DNA of 18,486 nt from Acholeplasmatales bacterium (GCA_024681175.1 JAILBI010000132.1:1-18486); one strand, 5' to 3'; shown: positions 7,218 through 16,507, counted from the first letter of the stretch. Translations and numbers: made by a program. Notes: generated by a model from the sequence alone, not told the origin.

Positions 7218-8354
7218 CTAATACCTTCCCAAAATATCATTTATGATATCTTTACTTACTTTAATAATATTTTCTAAATTATATTCATATTTTTCATATA
7301 TAGGATTATTGATTTCATTTTCAATAATCTTTTCTATATCTAAAAATTTAATTTTTTCTTCTAAAAATAATTTTACTGCCGCTTCATTTGAAGCATTTAA
7401 TACAGCATAATAGATTCCGCCCTTTTTAGCCGCATAATAAGCATATTTTAAGCAAGGGTATCTTTCTTCACTTAATTCATTAAATGTTAAATTTAAGCCA
7501 ATTAAATCAAGATAGCCAGCATTTGTTACACCATCATGTGATGGATATCTTAATGCATATTTAATTGGTATCATCATTGATGTAGGACCAAGGGATGCCT
7601 TAATAGTACCATCATTATATTCAACCATTGAATGAATAATTGATTGAGGATGTAAAATAGGAGTTATTTTCTCATAAGGAACATCAAATAAATAATGTGC
7701 TTCAATTATTTCAAATCCTTTATTCATCATTGTAGCTGAATCAATTGTGATTTTTTCACCCATTGACCAATTAGGATGACAAAGTGCATCCTTTTTAGTT
7801 ACATTAATAAGCTCTTCTCTTTTTTTATTCCTAAAAGAGCCACCTGATGCAGTAATAATTAATCTTTTAATATCTTTTTTATCTTCACCCTTTAAGCATT
7901 CTAATATTGCTGAATGCTCACTATCAATTGGGGTTAAAGAAACATTATATTCTTTAATTAAGTCTTTAATTATATCTCCTGCAACAACTAATGTTTCTTT
8001 ATTTGCAAGAGCTAAATTTTTTTTAGCTTTAATTGCATAAACTGTAGGTAATAATCCTGACATACCTACTAATGCATTAACTAAAACCTCATTATCATAT
8101 TTATGATATTTAGCTACCTCTAATAATCCTTCATCACCATATGTGATGATTGGATTATATGATAATTTAAATTCCTTTTTTTCTCTTAAAGAAATAATTT
8201 CAGGCTTAAATTCTTCACAAATTTCTTTAGCTAATTCTAAATTTCTTCCTAAGGATAGACCTATTACTTTAAATTCATCTTTATTTTCTCTTATAACCTC
8301 TAATGTCTGCATACCAATAGAGCCAAGAGATCCTAAAATATAAACATATTTCAT
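7218..8354 (-). CDS. dxr: 1-deoxy-D-xylulose 5-phosphate reductoisomerase
   Basis: Second step of the MEP isoprenoid pathway: DXP to 2-C-methylerythritol 4-phosphate with NADPH. 378 residues from ATG 8354, the usual length. Features: N-terminal nucleotide-binding GSLGSIG (8-14), ALANKETLVVAG (115-126), metal ligands D144 and E146 in IDSEH with a further Glu in GFEIIEAH (213-220), substrate-loop HPNWSMG (193-199), and HPQSIIHSMVEY (235-246). The first motif is normally GSTGSIG; Leu replaces the conserved Thr here. The frame extends to a TTG at 8381, but ATG 8354 yields the typical MKYVYILGS start and follows the cdsA stop by one base. The ribosome binding site is weak, so translation probably depends on coupling to cdsA. 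Confidence 0.95.
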   Translation of the reverse strand: MKYVYILGSLGSIGMQTLEVIRENKDEFKVIGLSLGRNLELAKEICEEFKPEIISLREKKEFKLSYNPIITYGDEGLLEVAKYHKYDNEVLVNALVGMSGLLPTVYAIKAKKNLALANKETLVVAGDIIKDLIKEYNVSLTPIDSEHSAILECLKGEDKKDIKRLIITASGGSFRNKKREELINVTKKDALCHPNWSMGEKITIDSATMMNKGFEIIEAHYLFDVPYEKITPILHPQSIIHSMVEYNDGTIKASLGPTSMMIPIKYALRYPSHDGVTNAGYLDLIGLNLTFNELSEERYPCLKYAYYAAKKGGIYYAVLNASNEAAVKLFLEEKIKFLDIEKIIENEINNPIYEKYEYNLENIIKVSKDIINDILGRY

Positions 8355-8355
8355 A

Positions 8356-9324
8356 TTACATACCAGAAACTGTTCCTGCAATACTATATAAAGATATTTC
8401 AGTTTGAATAATTAAAATAAAGATTGCTGAAGCAAAGAATGCAGAATCAAATCTATCTAATACTCCGCCATGACCTGGGAAGATATTTGAATAATCCTTA
8501 ATGCCATATGTTCTTTTTAATTTAGATGCAACTAAATCACCAATTTGTGAGCATACAGATAAGAATAATGTAAGAATTATTGCGAAAATAATTCTACCTG
8601 CTAATGAGAAATTTTGGAAATCAAATACATTTTCAAAGAATACAATTCCTTCATTATTTAAAGGCTTTGGTAAATATTCATAAGTGATGATAAATGCAAC
8701 ACCTACAACAAGGGCAGTTAATGTGCCACCAATTGCACCCTCCCAAGTTTTCTTAGGAGAAATTGTAGGAGCCATTTTATGCTTACCAAATAATAAACCA
8801 AATACTAATGCAAAGATATCTGTACATACTGTTATTGCAAGAAGATATATTAACATTCTTCTTCCCATAAATCTTAATAATACTAAGCATCCTGCACATA
8901 CACCAACATAAATAACTGATATATATATTTTTCCTAAATCAGAAACTGTGTAATGAGATACAAATACTAATCCAGCCATTAGGATAATAAATGTTAATAA
9001 TAAGGCAAAGAATGGATTATATATACCTCTTACCTCATTTCCACCTATTGCCTCTGTTGCTTTTGCAATTAGTGGCTTAACCTCAACTGGTAAATTAAAT
9101 GAATTTACTATTGAGCCAAATAATATAAGCATTAAGCCTACAGATATTATTTTCATACCTATAGATATTTTCTTTTCTTTATCATACATATTTAATAATT
9201 CAACCATTGCAACTGATGCAAGAATTGTTACTATTATTTCAAAAACAGGTAATAATTCATTAAATAAAATGATTGGAATTAGTATTAATGATAAGACAGT
9301 ACCTGTAAGAATTCTTTTCTTCAT
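8356..9324 (-). CDS. cdsA: Phosphatidate cytidylyltransferase (CDP-diglyceride synthase)
   Basis: Makes CDP-diacylglycerol from phosphatidic acid and CTP at the membrane, the precursor of phosphatidylglycerol and cardiolipin. 322 residues with about eight hydrophobic segments. The CDS family signature is intact: SKLKRTYGIKDYSNIFPGHG then GVLDRFD (267-293), preceded by SPKKTWEGAIGG (189-200). It is slightly longer than the usual 260-290; the extra length is mainly a polar loop at about 78-103. Start ATG 9324 has GAGG at 9332-9335. First gene of the operon that continues with dxr, rseP and rlmD, driven from the promoter between it and the frr terminator. Confidence 0.95.
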   Translation of the reverse strand: MKKRILTGTVLSLILIPIILFNELLPVFEIIVTILASVAMVELLNMYDKEKKISIGMKIISVGLMLILFGSIVNSFNLPVEVKPLIAKATEAIGGNEVRGIYNPFFALLLTFIILMAGLVFVSHYTVSDLGKIYISVIYVGVCAGCLVLLRFMGRRMLIYLLAITVCTDIFALVFGLLFGKHKMAPTISPKKTWEGAIGGTLTALVVGVAFIITYEYLPKPLNNEGIVFFENVFDFQNFSLAGRIIFAIILTLFLSVCSQIGDLVASKLKRTYGIKDYSNIFPGHGGVLDRFDSAFFASAIFILIIQTEISLYSIAGTVSGM

Positions 9325-9350
9325 ATTGCTACCTCACAATAATTCGTTTT

Positions 9351-9359
9351 ATTATATCA
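9351..9359 (-). promoter_or_regulatory. Extended -10 promoter of the cdsA-dxr-rseP-rlmD operon
   Basis: Minus strand TGATATAAT: -10 TATAAT (9351-9356) preceded by the TGN extension. No good -35 at 17 nt (TAGATT), which extended -10 promoters tolerate. It lies directly after the frr terminator, about 20 nt upstream of the cdsA ribosome binding site. Confidence 0.55.
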
Positions 9360-9364
9360 TTATA

Positions 9365-9402
9365 AGAACAAAAAATCTAGCAATAACATTATTGCTAGAT
9401 TT
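9365..9402 (-). terminator. Terminator after frr
   Basis: A near-perfect palindrome at 9373-9402 (up to 13-14 bp of stem, tiny loop) followed on the minus strand by six T (9375-9370). Strong rho-independent terminator separating the translation operon from cdsA. Confidence 0.88.
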
Positions 9403-9415
9403 GTAATCATTTTAA

Positions 9416-9967
9416 TTAGATTGTCATTAATTCTTTATTCTTAGCTTCAGTGATATCTTCGATTTCTTTAATCATCTTATCAGTAAGCTTTTGAACATCT
9501 TCAATTGCACCTTTTTCATTATCCTCAGGTAGGTCTAATTTCTTAATTGCATCATTAAGATCTCTTCTTGTATTTCTAATTTGAACCTTAGCTTGCTCTT
9601 CATATTTTAAAACAATCTTAGTAAGCTCTCTTCTTCTTTCCTCTGTCATCTTAGGGAATACTAATCTAATACCTGTTGAATCAGATTGAGGTGTTAAGCC
9701 TAAGCCTGATGCAAAAATTGCTTTTTCAATATCTTTGATAATTGATTTATCAAAAGGCTTAATGAAAAGCTGATTGCTTTCAGGAACAGTAATTGCAGCT
9801 AACTGCTTAATTGGAGTTTCTGCTCCATAATATTCTACTTTAACAGTATCAAGGATATTGCTTGAAGCTCTACCAGTTCTTACAGTTGTAAGTTCTCTTT
9901 TGAAAGCTTCAATTTGCTTATCCATTGTTTCTTCACCCTCCATAAGGGCCATTTCTAATTCTTCCAT
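9416..9967 (-). CDS. frr: Ribosome recycling factor
   Basis: Splits post-termination ribosomes together with EF-G. 183 residues, the family norm (about 185). Recognisable throughout: VRTGRASSNILD (about 30-41), VEYYGAETPIKQLAAITVPE (45-64), and C-terminal RRDLNDAIKKL with EDVQKLTDK. Start ATG 9967 has GGAGG at 9972-9976 and lies 8 nt after pyrH, so the two are surely co-transcribed. Terminates at the strong hairpin at 9373-9402. Confidence 0.97.
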   Translation of the reverse strand: MEELEMALMEGEETMDKQIEAFKRELTTVRTGRASSNILDTVKVEYYGAETPIKQLAAITVPESNQLFIKPFDKSIIKDIEKAIFASGLGLTPQSDSTGIRLVFPKMTEERRRELTKIVLKYEEQAKVQIRNTRRDLNDAIKKLDLPEDNEKGAIEDVQKLTDKMIKEIEDITEAKNKELMTI

Positions 9968-9975
9968 AATTCCTC

Positions 9976-10735
<760 letters not shown>

Positions 10736-10756
10736 CAATGATTTTCTCCCTAATTA

Positions 10757-11665
10757 CTACTTTTGGAAAGCAGCAGCTTGTGCAGCAACTTCTGCAGCAA
10801 AATCTGTTTCTTGCTTTTCGATACCATCACCAACTTTGAATTTGATGAATGATACTACTGTAGCCTTATTATTGTTAAGATAATCAGAAATCTTTACATT
10901 AGCATCCATAATGAACATTTGGCTTAAAAGACAAATTTCCTTGAATGCTTTTTCTAAACGACCTGGAACGATCTTATCAATGATGATTTGTTCAGGCTTT
11001 GGTTTAGCTGATTGAGCATTTTCATTTAATGCTTCCTTTAAGATAACTTCTTTTTCTTGAGCTACCTTATCTTGAGGAATATCATTGCTTGATACATATT
11101 CAGTATTTGCAGCAATAATATGCATTGCGATATCGTTAGCAACCTTTTCGCTGCCACCGTTCATTAATACGATTGAAGAAATCTTACCACCCATGTATTT
11201 ATAAACACCAAATACTTGGTCAGCATTCTTTTCTACAACTGAAATTCTTCTTAAAGTGATTTTTTCACCTAATACACCTGATTCTTGTAAAATCATTGTA
11301 TTAAGATCAGTTGCACCAACTGGTTCTTTTAAAGCATCTTCAGCATTCTTAGCATTTGATTTGATTAATACTTGACCAATCTTTTCAACTAATGCTTTGA
11401 ACTTTTCATTTGCTGAAACGAAATCTGTTTGACAATTTACTTCGAATAAAACTGCCTTGTTACCATCTACAACATAAGATGTAACACCTTCTGCAGCAAC
11501 TGCGCCAGCCTTCTTATTAGCTTTTGCAATACCCTTTTCTCTAAGCCAAGTAACGGCCTTTTCCATATCGCCTTCTGTAGCAACAAGAGCCTTCTTACAA
11601 TCTAAGATACCAGCTGATGTTCTATCACGAAGTTCTTTAATTTTTGCTGTTGAAATATCTGCCAT
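10757..11665 (-). CDS. tsf: Translation elongation factor Ts
   Basis: Nucleotide exchange factor that reloads EF-Tu with GTP. 302 residues, within the 280-310 range of the family. The N-terminal UBA-like domain (1-55: ELRDRTSAGILDCKKAL, DMEKAVTWLREKG) and the EF-Tu-contacting NCQTDFVSANE (about 77-87) are intact; the core domain continues to the typical FKVGDGIEKQETDFAAEV end. Start ATG 11665 has GGAGGAC just upstream, 15 nt after the rpsB stop, so it is co-transcribed with rpsB. Confidence 0.97.
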   Translation of the reverse strand: MADISTAKIKELRDRTSAGILDCKKALVATEGDMEKAVTWLREKGIAKANKKAGAVAAEGVTSYVVDGNKAVLFEVNCQTDFVSANEKFKALVEKIGQVLIKSNAKNAEDALKEPVGATDLNTMILQESGVLGEKITLRRISVVEKNADQVFGVYKYMGGKISSIVLMNGGSEKVANDIAMHIIAANTEYVSSNDIPQDKVAQEKEVILKEALNENAQSAKPKPEQIIIDKIVPGRLEKAFKEICLLSQMFIMDANVKISDYLNNNKATVVSFIKFKVGDGIEKQETDFAAEVAAQAAAFQK

Positions 11666-11680
11666 ATTGTCCTCCAGTAA

Positions 11681-12565
11681 TTATTCTGCTTTAGCTTCTT
11701 CTTTAGCTTCAGCTTTTACTTCTTTTTTAGCTTCTGCCTTAGGAGCTTTGTAGTTATTATATTTCTTGCCTTTAGAAGGACGATCTTCCTTCTTCATATC
11801 ATTTTTCATGAATTTGTCATCTTTTAATTCTTCTTGGAAGTTGATATCTTCAGCTGAATCATCGAATTTTTCAACTACACCACCGTTTGCTTCAACAACT
11901 GCGTTAGCAATAACTGAAGTAACAAGCTTAACTGCTCTGATTGCGTCATCATTTGCAGGAATTACATAATCAACATCATCTGGGTCACAGTTTGTATCAA
12001 CGATACCAACTACAGGGATGTTAAGCTTTCTAGCTTCTAAAATTGCATTATGTTCCTTACGAGGATCTACGATGAATAATGCTGATGGTAAACCATTCAT
12101 ATCTTTAATACCACCAAGGTTCTTTTCTAATTTGTTTCTTTCTTGGATGAAAGCAGCAACTTCCTTCTTTGAATATTTTTCGAATTCGCCTTTTTCTTCC
12201 ATTTCGAATAATTCTTTTAATCTGTTAATTCTCTTGCTAATAGTGTTCCAGTTAGTTAAAGTACCACCTAACCAACGTTGATTAACGAAGAATTGACCGC
12301 ATCTTTCAGCTTCTTCCTTAACAGCATCTTGAGCTTGCTTCTTAGTACCAACGAATAATACCTTTCCACCTGCCTTAGTTACATCAAAAATAACTTGATA
12401 AGCTTTTTCGATTTCTTCTGCTGTTTTCTTTAAATCGATAATATAAATACCCTTTCTTGCAGTGAAGATGTATCTTGACATCTTAGGGTTCCATCTGCGT
12501 GTTGCATGTCCGAAATGAACACCGCTTTCTAGTAACTGCTTCATTGAAACTACTGATTCTGACAT
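11681..12565 (-). CDS. rpsB: 30S ribosomal protein S2, with long charged C-terminal tail
   Basis: Structural protein of the small subunit, required for binding of S1-type proteins where present. The body matches S2 throughout: [20 protein letters not shown] (8-27), [12 protein letters not shown] (about 70-81), [11 protein letters not shown] (about 96-106), [10 protein letters not shown] and [20 protein letters not shown]. 294 residues against about 245 in B. subtilis: the final 50-55 are a low-complexity Lys/Ala/Glu-rich extension (repeated KAEAK and similar). Start ATG 12565 has TGGAGGA upstream. First gene of the rpsB-tsf operon behind a structured leader of about 110 nt. Confidence 0.97.
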   Translation of the reverse strand: MSESVVSMKQLLESGVHFGHATRRWNPKMSRYIFTARKGIYIIDLKKTAEEIEKAYQVIFDVTKAGGKVLFVGTKKQAQDAVKEEAERCGQFFVNQRWLGGTLTNWNTISKRINRLKELFEMEEKGEFEKYSKKEVAAFIQERNKLEKNLGGIKDMNGLPSALFIVDPRKEHNAILEARKLNIPVVGIVDTNCDPDDVDYVIPANDDAIRAVKLVTSVIANAVVEANGGVVEKFDDSAEDINFQEELKDDKFMKNDMKKEDRPSKGKKYNNYKAPKAEAKKEVKAEAKEEAKAE

Positions 12566-12601
12566 TTTTTGTTTCCTCCATTTTATTTTTGTTATGTCTT
12601 C

Positions 12602-12663
12602 TGCTAAATTCTACGCCTGCCCCCGACAATTTTATTTGCACCCGATGGCCTGCTCCTTTAGCA
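12602..12663 (-). ncRNA. Structured leader RNA upstream of rpsB (candidate S2 autoregulatory element)
   Basis: In the rpsB 5' untranslated region, TGCTAAA (12657-12663 on the minus strand) pairs perfectly with TTTAGCA (12602-12608), closing a 48-nt G-rich interior. That interior contains GCAGGC twice and a small hairpin closed by GCA/TGC around CATCGG. Its G/C content stands out from the surrounding AT-rich DNA. S2 represses its own operon in E. coli, so a binding site here is plausible; I do not recognise it as a named family, and function is inference. Confidence 0.5.
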
Positions 12664-12684
12664 TGTGTAATTTTGTGCTTTTAA

Positions 12685-12713
12685 ATTATATTACAAAGCA
12701 TGTCTATAATCAA
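12685..12713 (-). promoter_or_regulatory. Promoter of rpsB-tsf
   Basis: Minus strand -35 TTGATT (12708-12713), 17-nt spacer, -10 TATAAT (12685-12690). Predicted start near 12678, giving a leader of about 113 nt that contains the structured element. Confidence 0.75.
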
Positions 12714-12734
12714 GAAATATTTTTCTTATTTTTA

Positions 12735-12766
12735 AAAAGAAAAAAAGGTATATATAATATACCTTT
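12735..12766 (-). terminator. Terminator of the lipoprotein gene
   Basis: Perfect 10-bp stem with a 3-nt loop (12744-12766), then a T-rich run (seven T, C, five T) on the minus strand. Begins six bases after the lipoprotein stop. Confidence 0.88.
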
Positions 12767-12771
12767 CTTAA

Positions 12772-13569
12772 TTATTCTTCTTCAGTTTCAGTTGAACCTT
12801 CAGCATAATTGCTATCTTCTAAGAAAATAATATCCTTCATTGTATAATTTCTAGTTATAGATGTATTTTCTGAAATAGTCTTTTTACCAAGAATTTCATA
12901 TCCATCTTGATTAACAAATGCTGCATAAATTGGATGAAGACCATAAGCTTCTAATATTACTTTATCATCATATGTTCTTTCTACATAAAATGGAAGATAA
13001 ATTATTTCAAAATATGCTTCATTTTCTTCAGCTGCTTTATAATAATCATAAACATATTCAGCTTCGAATTCTTCATTCCATGTATTTCCAACATTAATGA
13101 TATCTTCATCTAAAATAGTCTTAATACCGTAATTCTTATTATATAATTCTGACATAATTCCAGATCTTTCATTAGAACGAATTATATCTGAAAATTGAAT
13201 AGTTTTAGCATTAACATGCTTGAATTTTCCATCTTTATAATAATCTTTATTTTTATCAAAAATTTCACCAAAATTAATTTGATAAGTAAATAATGATCCT
13301 TCTACATCTGAAGCAAGATAAATATCATAATATTTACCACTTCTTTCTTTCTTTTCATATGTAGGATCTTCTAAAGCTTTAGCATCCTCATTAAGATCAT
13401 AAATAGATTTCTTTGTTTCACTAGAACCTTTAATTAAGCCATACATGTCTCTATGTGCTGAATCTAAGATATCGTATCTTAATGTTTTATTATCTTCTTT
13501 TTCGCTTGAACATGCTGCAGCAACTAAAAATAGTGGTAATACAGCACCAATTAATAATTTCTTCTTCAT
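12772..13569 (-). CDS. Putative lipoprotein of unknown function
   Basis: 265 residues. The N-terminus is a lipoprotein signal peptide: MKKK, hydrophobic core LLIGAVLPLFLV, then AAAC with Cys20 as the predicted lipidated residue and an SSEKED linker. The mature part is rich in Asp, Glu, Lys and Tyr, has no further membrane segment, and ends in an acidic TEEE tail, so it probably sits outside the cell anchored in the membrane. I recognise no domain or catalytic motif. It is a single-gene unit with its own near-consensus promoter and terminator, so neighbours give no functional hint. Start ATG 13569 is supported by AGGATGTGAG just upstream and the signal peptide. Confidence 0.85.
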   Translation of the reverse strand: MKKKLLIGAVLPLFLVAAACSSEKEDNKTLRYDILDSAHRDMYGLIKGSSETKKSIYDLNEDAKALEDPTYEKKERSGKYYDIYLASDVEGSLFTYQINFGEIFDKNKDYYKDGKFKHVNAKTIQFSDIIRSNERSGIMSELYNKNYGIKTILDEDIINVGNTWNEEFEAEYVYDYYKAAEENEAYFEIIYLPFYVERTYDDKVILEAYGLHPIYAAFVNQDGYEILGKKTISENTSITRNYTMKDIIFLEDSNYAEGSTETEEE

Positions 13570-13593
13570 TTTCTCACATCCTAAAACAAACGT

Positions 13594-13622
13594 ATTATAA
13601 CAATATGATAAAAAAATATCAA
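13594..13622 (-). promoter_or_regulatory. Promoter of the lipoprotein gene
   Basis: Minus strand -35 TTGATA (13617-13622), 17-nt spacer, -10 TATAAT (13594-13599). Near-consensus and the best promoter in the window, suggesting substantial expression. Confidence 0.78.
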
Positions 13623-13636
13623 GAAATAATATTTAA

Positions 13637-14578
13637 TTATTTTTTATCTTTACTTTTCATTGCACGAGGATGAGACAAAGTATAATCCTCTTGCATCTTT
13701 TTAAATGTAACATGTGTATATATCTGAGTAGTTGATAAGCTTGCATGACCTAAAAGCTCTTGAACACTTCTAATATCACAGCCATTATTCAATAATGCAG
13801 TTGCAAAGCTATGTCTTAGCATATGAGGTGAAATATGATATGTTTCACCACATTTTTTTACTAAGCCTTCCAATATTTTTCTTACGCCTACTCTTGTTAA
13901 TGGATCACCATTTTTATTTAAAAAGAATGTTCTATCATCTTTATCCTTAGCATGATAAGAAAGATCTGCTCTTATTTTAGTAAGATAATGTCTTATCATT
14001 GGCTCTAATTCTTCGTAAAAGATAACTATTCTTTCTTTTTTACCTTTACCAAAGATTCTAATATTTCTTGAAGGAACATCAAAATCCTTTATTTGTAAAT
14101 TACATAATTCAGATACACGTAAGCCACAGCCATATAAAATACCTAATAATAAATAATTACGATAACCTAAATTAGTATCTAAATCACATGCTTCAAAAAG
14201 CATCTTGATTTCTTCATTTCTAATTAATTTAGGTAATCTTTTAGGAATCTTAGGAATTTTTAATGAATCAAGATCATCACATATATTTATTCTAATAATT
14301 CCTTCTCTAAATAAATATTCATAAAAGCTTGATAAAGCAGATATTTTTCTATGAATTGATGATTCTTTTAATTCTTGCTTTCGTGATAAATAATTAACAT
14401 AAAATCCAATAACTCTTTTATTATTTATTCTTAATAATGATGCAGCCATTTTTTCAGTTTTAATGAATGATAAAAATTCATTCAAATCTACCTCGTAGCT
14501 TGAAATGGTATTATTAGAATATGCTTTTTCAATTTCTAAATAATTTAAAAAATTCTTAATAGCATCATTATCAGTCAT
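13637..14578 (-). CDS. xerC: Tyrosine recombinase of XerC type
   Basis: Site-specific recombinase expected to resolve chromosome dimers at dif with its partner (XerD/RipX). 313 residues: N-terminal SAM-like core-binding domain (about 1-90) and C-terminal catalytic domain with the full active-site set R154 (GLRVSEL), Lys in GKGKKER (about 178-180), H252 and R255 (HMLRH), H278 (LGHASL) and nucleophile Y287 (TQIYTH). It overlaps the trmFO end by 8 bp, the conserved Bacillota arrangement, which marks it as a housekeeping XerC and not an integrase of the cassette. The N-terminal region is slightly longer than in E. coli XerC (298). XerC versus XerD is assigned mainly from context. Confidence 0.88.
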   Translation of the reverse strand: MTDNDAIKNFLNYLEIEKAYSNNTISSYEVDLNEFLSFIKTEKMAASLLRINNKRVIGFYVNYLSRKQELKESSIHRKISALSSFYEYLFREGIIRINICDDLDSLKIPKIPKRLPKLIRNEEIKMLFEACDLDTNLGYRNYLLLGILYGCGLRVSELCNLQIKDFDVPSRNIRIFGKGKKERIVIFYEELEPMIRHYLTKIRADLSYHAKDKDDRTFFLNKNGDPLTRVGVRKILEGLVKKCGETYHISPHMLRHSFATALLNNGCDIRSVQELLGHASLSTTQIYTHVTFKKMQEDYTLSHPRAMKSKDKK

Positions 14579-15863
14579 TGATTTTTTCCTTTTCCTTTAA
14601 AATAGCTTCTAAAGCTCTTTTTGAATATAATGCCTTACGATCCTTTTTTGGTGTTTTTTCAGGAAGTGGTGATACGATTCCGAAATTTGCATTCATTGGC
14701 TGGAAATCATTCTCACTTGCATTACAAATATATAATGACATACTACCCATAATAGTATCCTGGCTCATTACAATTAATTCTTTATTTTGTAAATATCTAT
14801 CCATATTAATTGCAGCATAAATACCTGATGCAGCACTTTCAACATAGCCCTCTACACCTGATATTTGTCCTGCAAAAAATACATTAGGATATTTTTTAGT
14901 TTGATATGTTGGATTTAATATTTTAGGTGCGTTAATATATGTGTTTTTATGCATTCTTCCATGCTTGGCAAATCTTGCATTTTCTAATCCTGGAATAAGT
15001 CTAAATACACGATCCTGCTCAGGAAACATTAAATGTGTTTGAAATCCAACTAAATTATACATACTTTTAGCTGCATCATCCTGCCTTAATTGAACTACGG
15101 CATATGGTGCAGTTCCATCAGGTCTTCTTAATCCTACAGGCTTCATAGGCCCAAATCTTAATGTATCTGGTCCACGCTTTGCCATAACCTCAATTGGCAT
15201 ACAGCCTTCAAATACCTTAGGATCTTCGACACCTAAGCACTCTGCGTTAATTAATTCATTATAAAATTTATCAAAATCTTCTTTAGTAAAAGGACAATTA
15301 TAATATGATGCTTCTCCTTTATCATATCTACTTTTCAAATATGCAATATCATAATTAATTGAATCTGCATAAATAATAGGAGCTTGGGCATCATAAAAAT
15401 AAAAATCATCAAATCCAAAGGTCTTTTTTATTTCATTTGATAAATTATCAGATGTTAAAGGTCCTGATGCAATTATTAAAGGATTTTCTAAATCTAATTT
15501 AGTAACCTCACCTTTAATAATATGTAAATTAGGGAATTTTAATAATTCATCAGTAATATATTGAGAAAATCCTTCTCTATCTACCGCAAGTGCGCCACCT
15601 GCTTCAACCTTATTAATATTTGCTGATTTAATTACAATTGAATCAAATTCTTCCATTTCTCTTTTTAAAATGCCACAGGCATTTTCAATTGAATTACTTC
15701 TTAAAGAATTTGAACAAACAAGCTCTGCAAATTTTTCTGTTTTATGAGCCCCAGTAGACTTTTCTGGTCTCATTTCATATAAATTTACTTCATATCCTTT
15801 TTTTAATAAATAATAAGCAGCCTCGCTTCCTGCAAGGCCTGCACCAATAATATTAACAATCAT
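14571..15863 (-). CDS. trmFO: Folate- and FAD-dependent tRNA (uracil-54-C5)-methyltransferase
   Basis: Forms ribothymidine 54 in the tRNA T-loop using methylenetetrahydrofolate and FADH2, the Bacillota alternative to TrmA. 430 residues, the normal size. Motifs: N-terminal FAD-binding IGAGLAGSEAAY (6-17), YEMRP (29-33), LVCSNSLRSN with C50 (48-57), and FEGCMPIEVMAKRGPDTLRF with the C221 region (218-237); C50 and C221 align with the functional cysteines C53 and C226 of B. subtilis TrmFO. Start ATG 15863 lies 9 nt after the HD-domain gene; its ribosome binding site (AGGTTT) is weak. It ends TGA, confirming standard code. Confidence 0.96.
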   Translation of the reverse strand: MIVNIIGAGLAGSEAAYYLLKKGYEVNLYEMRPEKSTGAHKTEKFAELVCSNSLRSNSIENACGILKREMEEFDSIVIKSANINKVEAGGALAVDREGFSQYITDELLKFPNLHIIKGEVTKLDLENPLIIASGPLTSDNLSNEIKKTFGFDDFYFYDAQAPIIYADSINYDIAYLKSRYDKGEASYYNCPFTKEDFDKFYNELINAECLGVEDPKVFEGCMPIEVMAKRGPDTLRFGPMKPVGLRRPDGTAPYAVVQLRQDDAAKSMYNLVGFQTHLMFPEQDRVFRLIPGLENARFAKHGRMHKNTYINAPKILNPTYQTKKYPNVFFAGQISGVEGYVESAASGIYAAINMDRYLQNKELIVMSQDTIMGSMSLYICNASENDFQPMNANFGIVSPLPEKTPKKDRKALYSKRALEAILKEKEKIND

Positions 15864-15872
15864 ATAAACCTA

Positions 15873-16484
15873 CTATATAAATAAATCATCATTAATTGAT
15901 TCAATAAATTCTAAAACTAATCTCTTTTTATTATTCCAATAAAATTTTGCAGTTTTAGATACCATAAAATCTTGAGATAAAATATGAGCTGAATGCTTAT
16001 TTAATTCATCTAAAGCTGAATAATAAGATGGAGTTTCATTGTAGCCAGCACTTAATAAATCCCATAAAATACCAAGAGCTCCTTCCTCATCTAAAAGGTC
16101 AGCTTCCATCATAATAATAAAATTATGATTATCTGTTGTCTTTAATAATTCTTTTTCAGAATGATTTAAAATAATATATGATACTTCATCAATAAAATCT
16201 TTATCAAAATTATTTTTCTTAGCGTATTCTAAAAATATTTTATTAGAATTAATTGGATGGTCCTTTTGACCATAAGCATAACCAGAATCGTGGAAAATAA
16301 TTGATGTAAAAATAACATCCTTATCTAAATCATCATAATCTCCTAATAATCTTCTTCCCCATTCATACACTCTTCTTGTATGCATATATCTATCTCTAAA
16401 TTGTTGATGAGGCTTAGGAGATTTTATTGCATTATTTTCTTCTAAAATATTTCTTACATATAAAAACATATCTTCATAGTTCAT
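15873..16484 (-). CDS. HD-domain phosphohydrolase, substrate unknown
   Basis: A 203-residue soluble protein with the HD metal-binding pattern: His35 in MHTRRVYEW, the His65-Asp66 doublet in FHDSGYAYG, His108 in NHSE, and Asp129/Asp132 in EADLLDEEGA. HD proteins hydrolyse phosphate esters, often nucleotides or cyclic dinucleotides; the substrate cannot be named from this sequence. No extra domain is visible. It is the first gene of the operon with trmFO and xerC, 9 nt ahead of trmFO, with GAGGT upstream of ATG 16484 and an extended -10 promoter. A link to nucleotide turnover or tRNA modification is only suggested by context. Confidence 0.88.
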   Translation of the reverse strand: MNYEDMFLYVRNILEENNAIKSPKPHQQFRDRYMHTRRVYEWGRRLLGDYDDLDKDVIFTSIIFHDSGYAYGQKDHPINSNKIFLEYAKKNNFDKDFIDEVSYIILNHSEKELLKTTDNHNFIIMMEADLLDEEGALGILWDLLSAGYNETPSYYSALDELNKHSAHILSQDFMVSKTAKFYWNNKKRLVLEFIESINDDLFI

Positions 16485-16507
16485 AGTTTTTACCTCGATT
16501 TAAAAAT

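Noticed and set aside
13624..13642. Hairpin at the xerC stop as a terminator
   Set aside because: The stem is 7 A/T pairs only and is followed by CTTGATA before any T-run; it overlaps the lipoprotein promoter and is probably chance in AT-rich DNA.
13637..14578. XerC as the integrase that inserted the R-M cassette
   Set aside because: It is 9.5 kb away, in the conserved trmFO-xerC housekeeping context, and the 76-bp repeats do not resemble dif-type sites.
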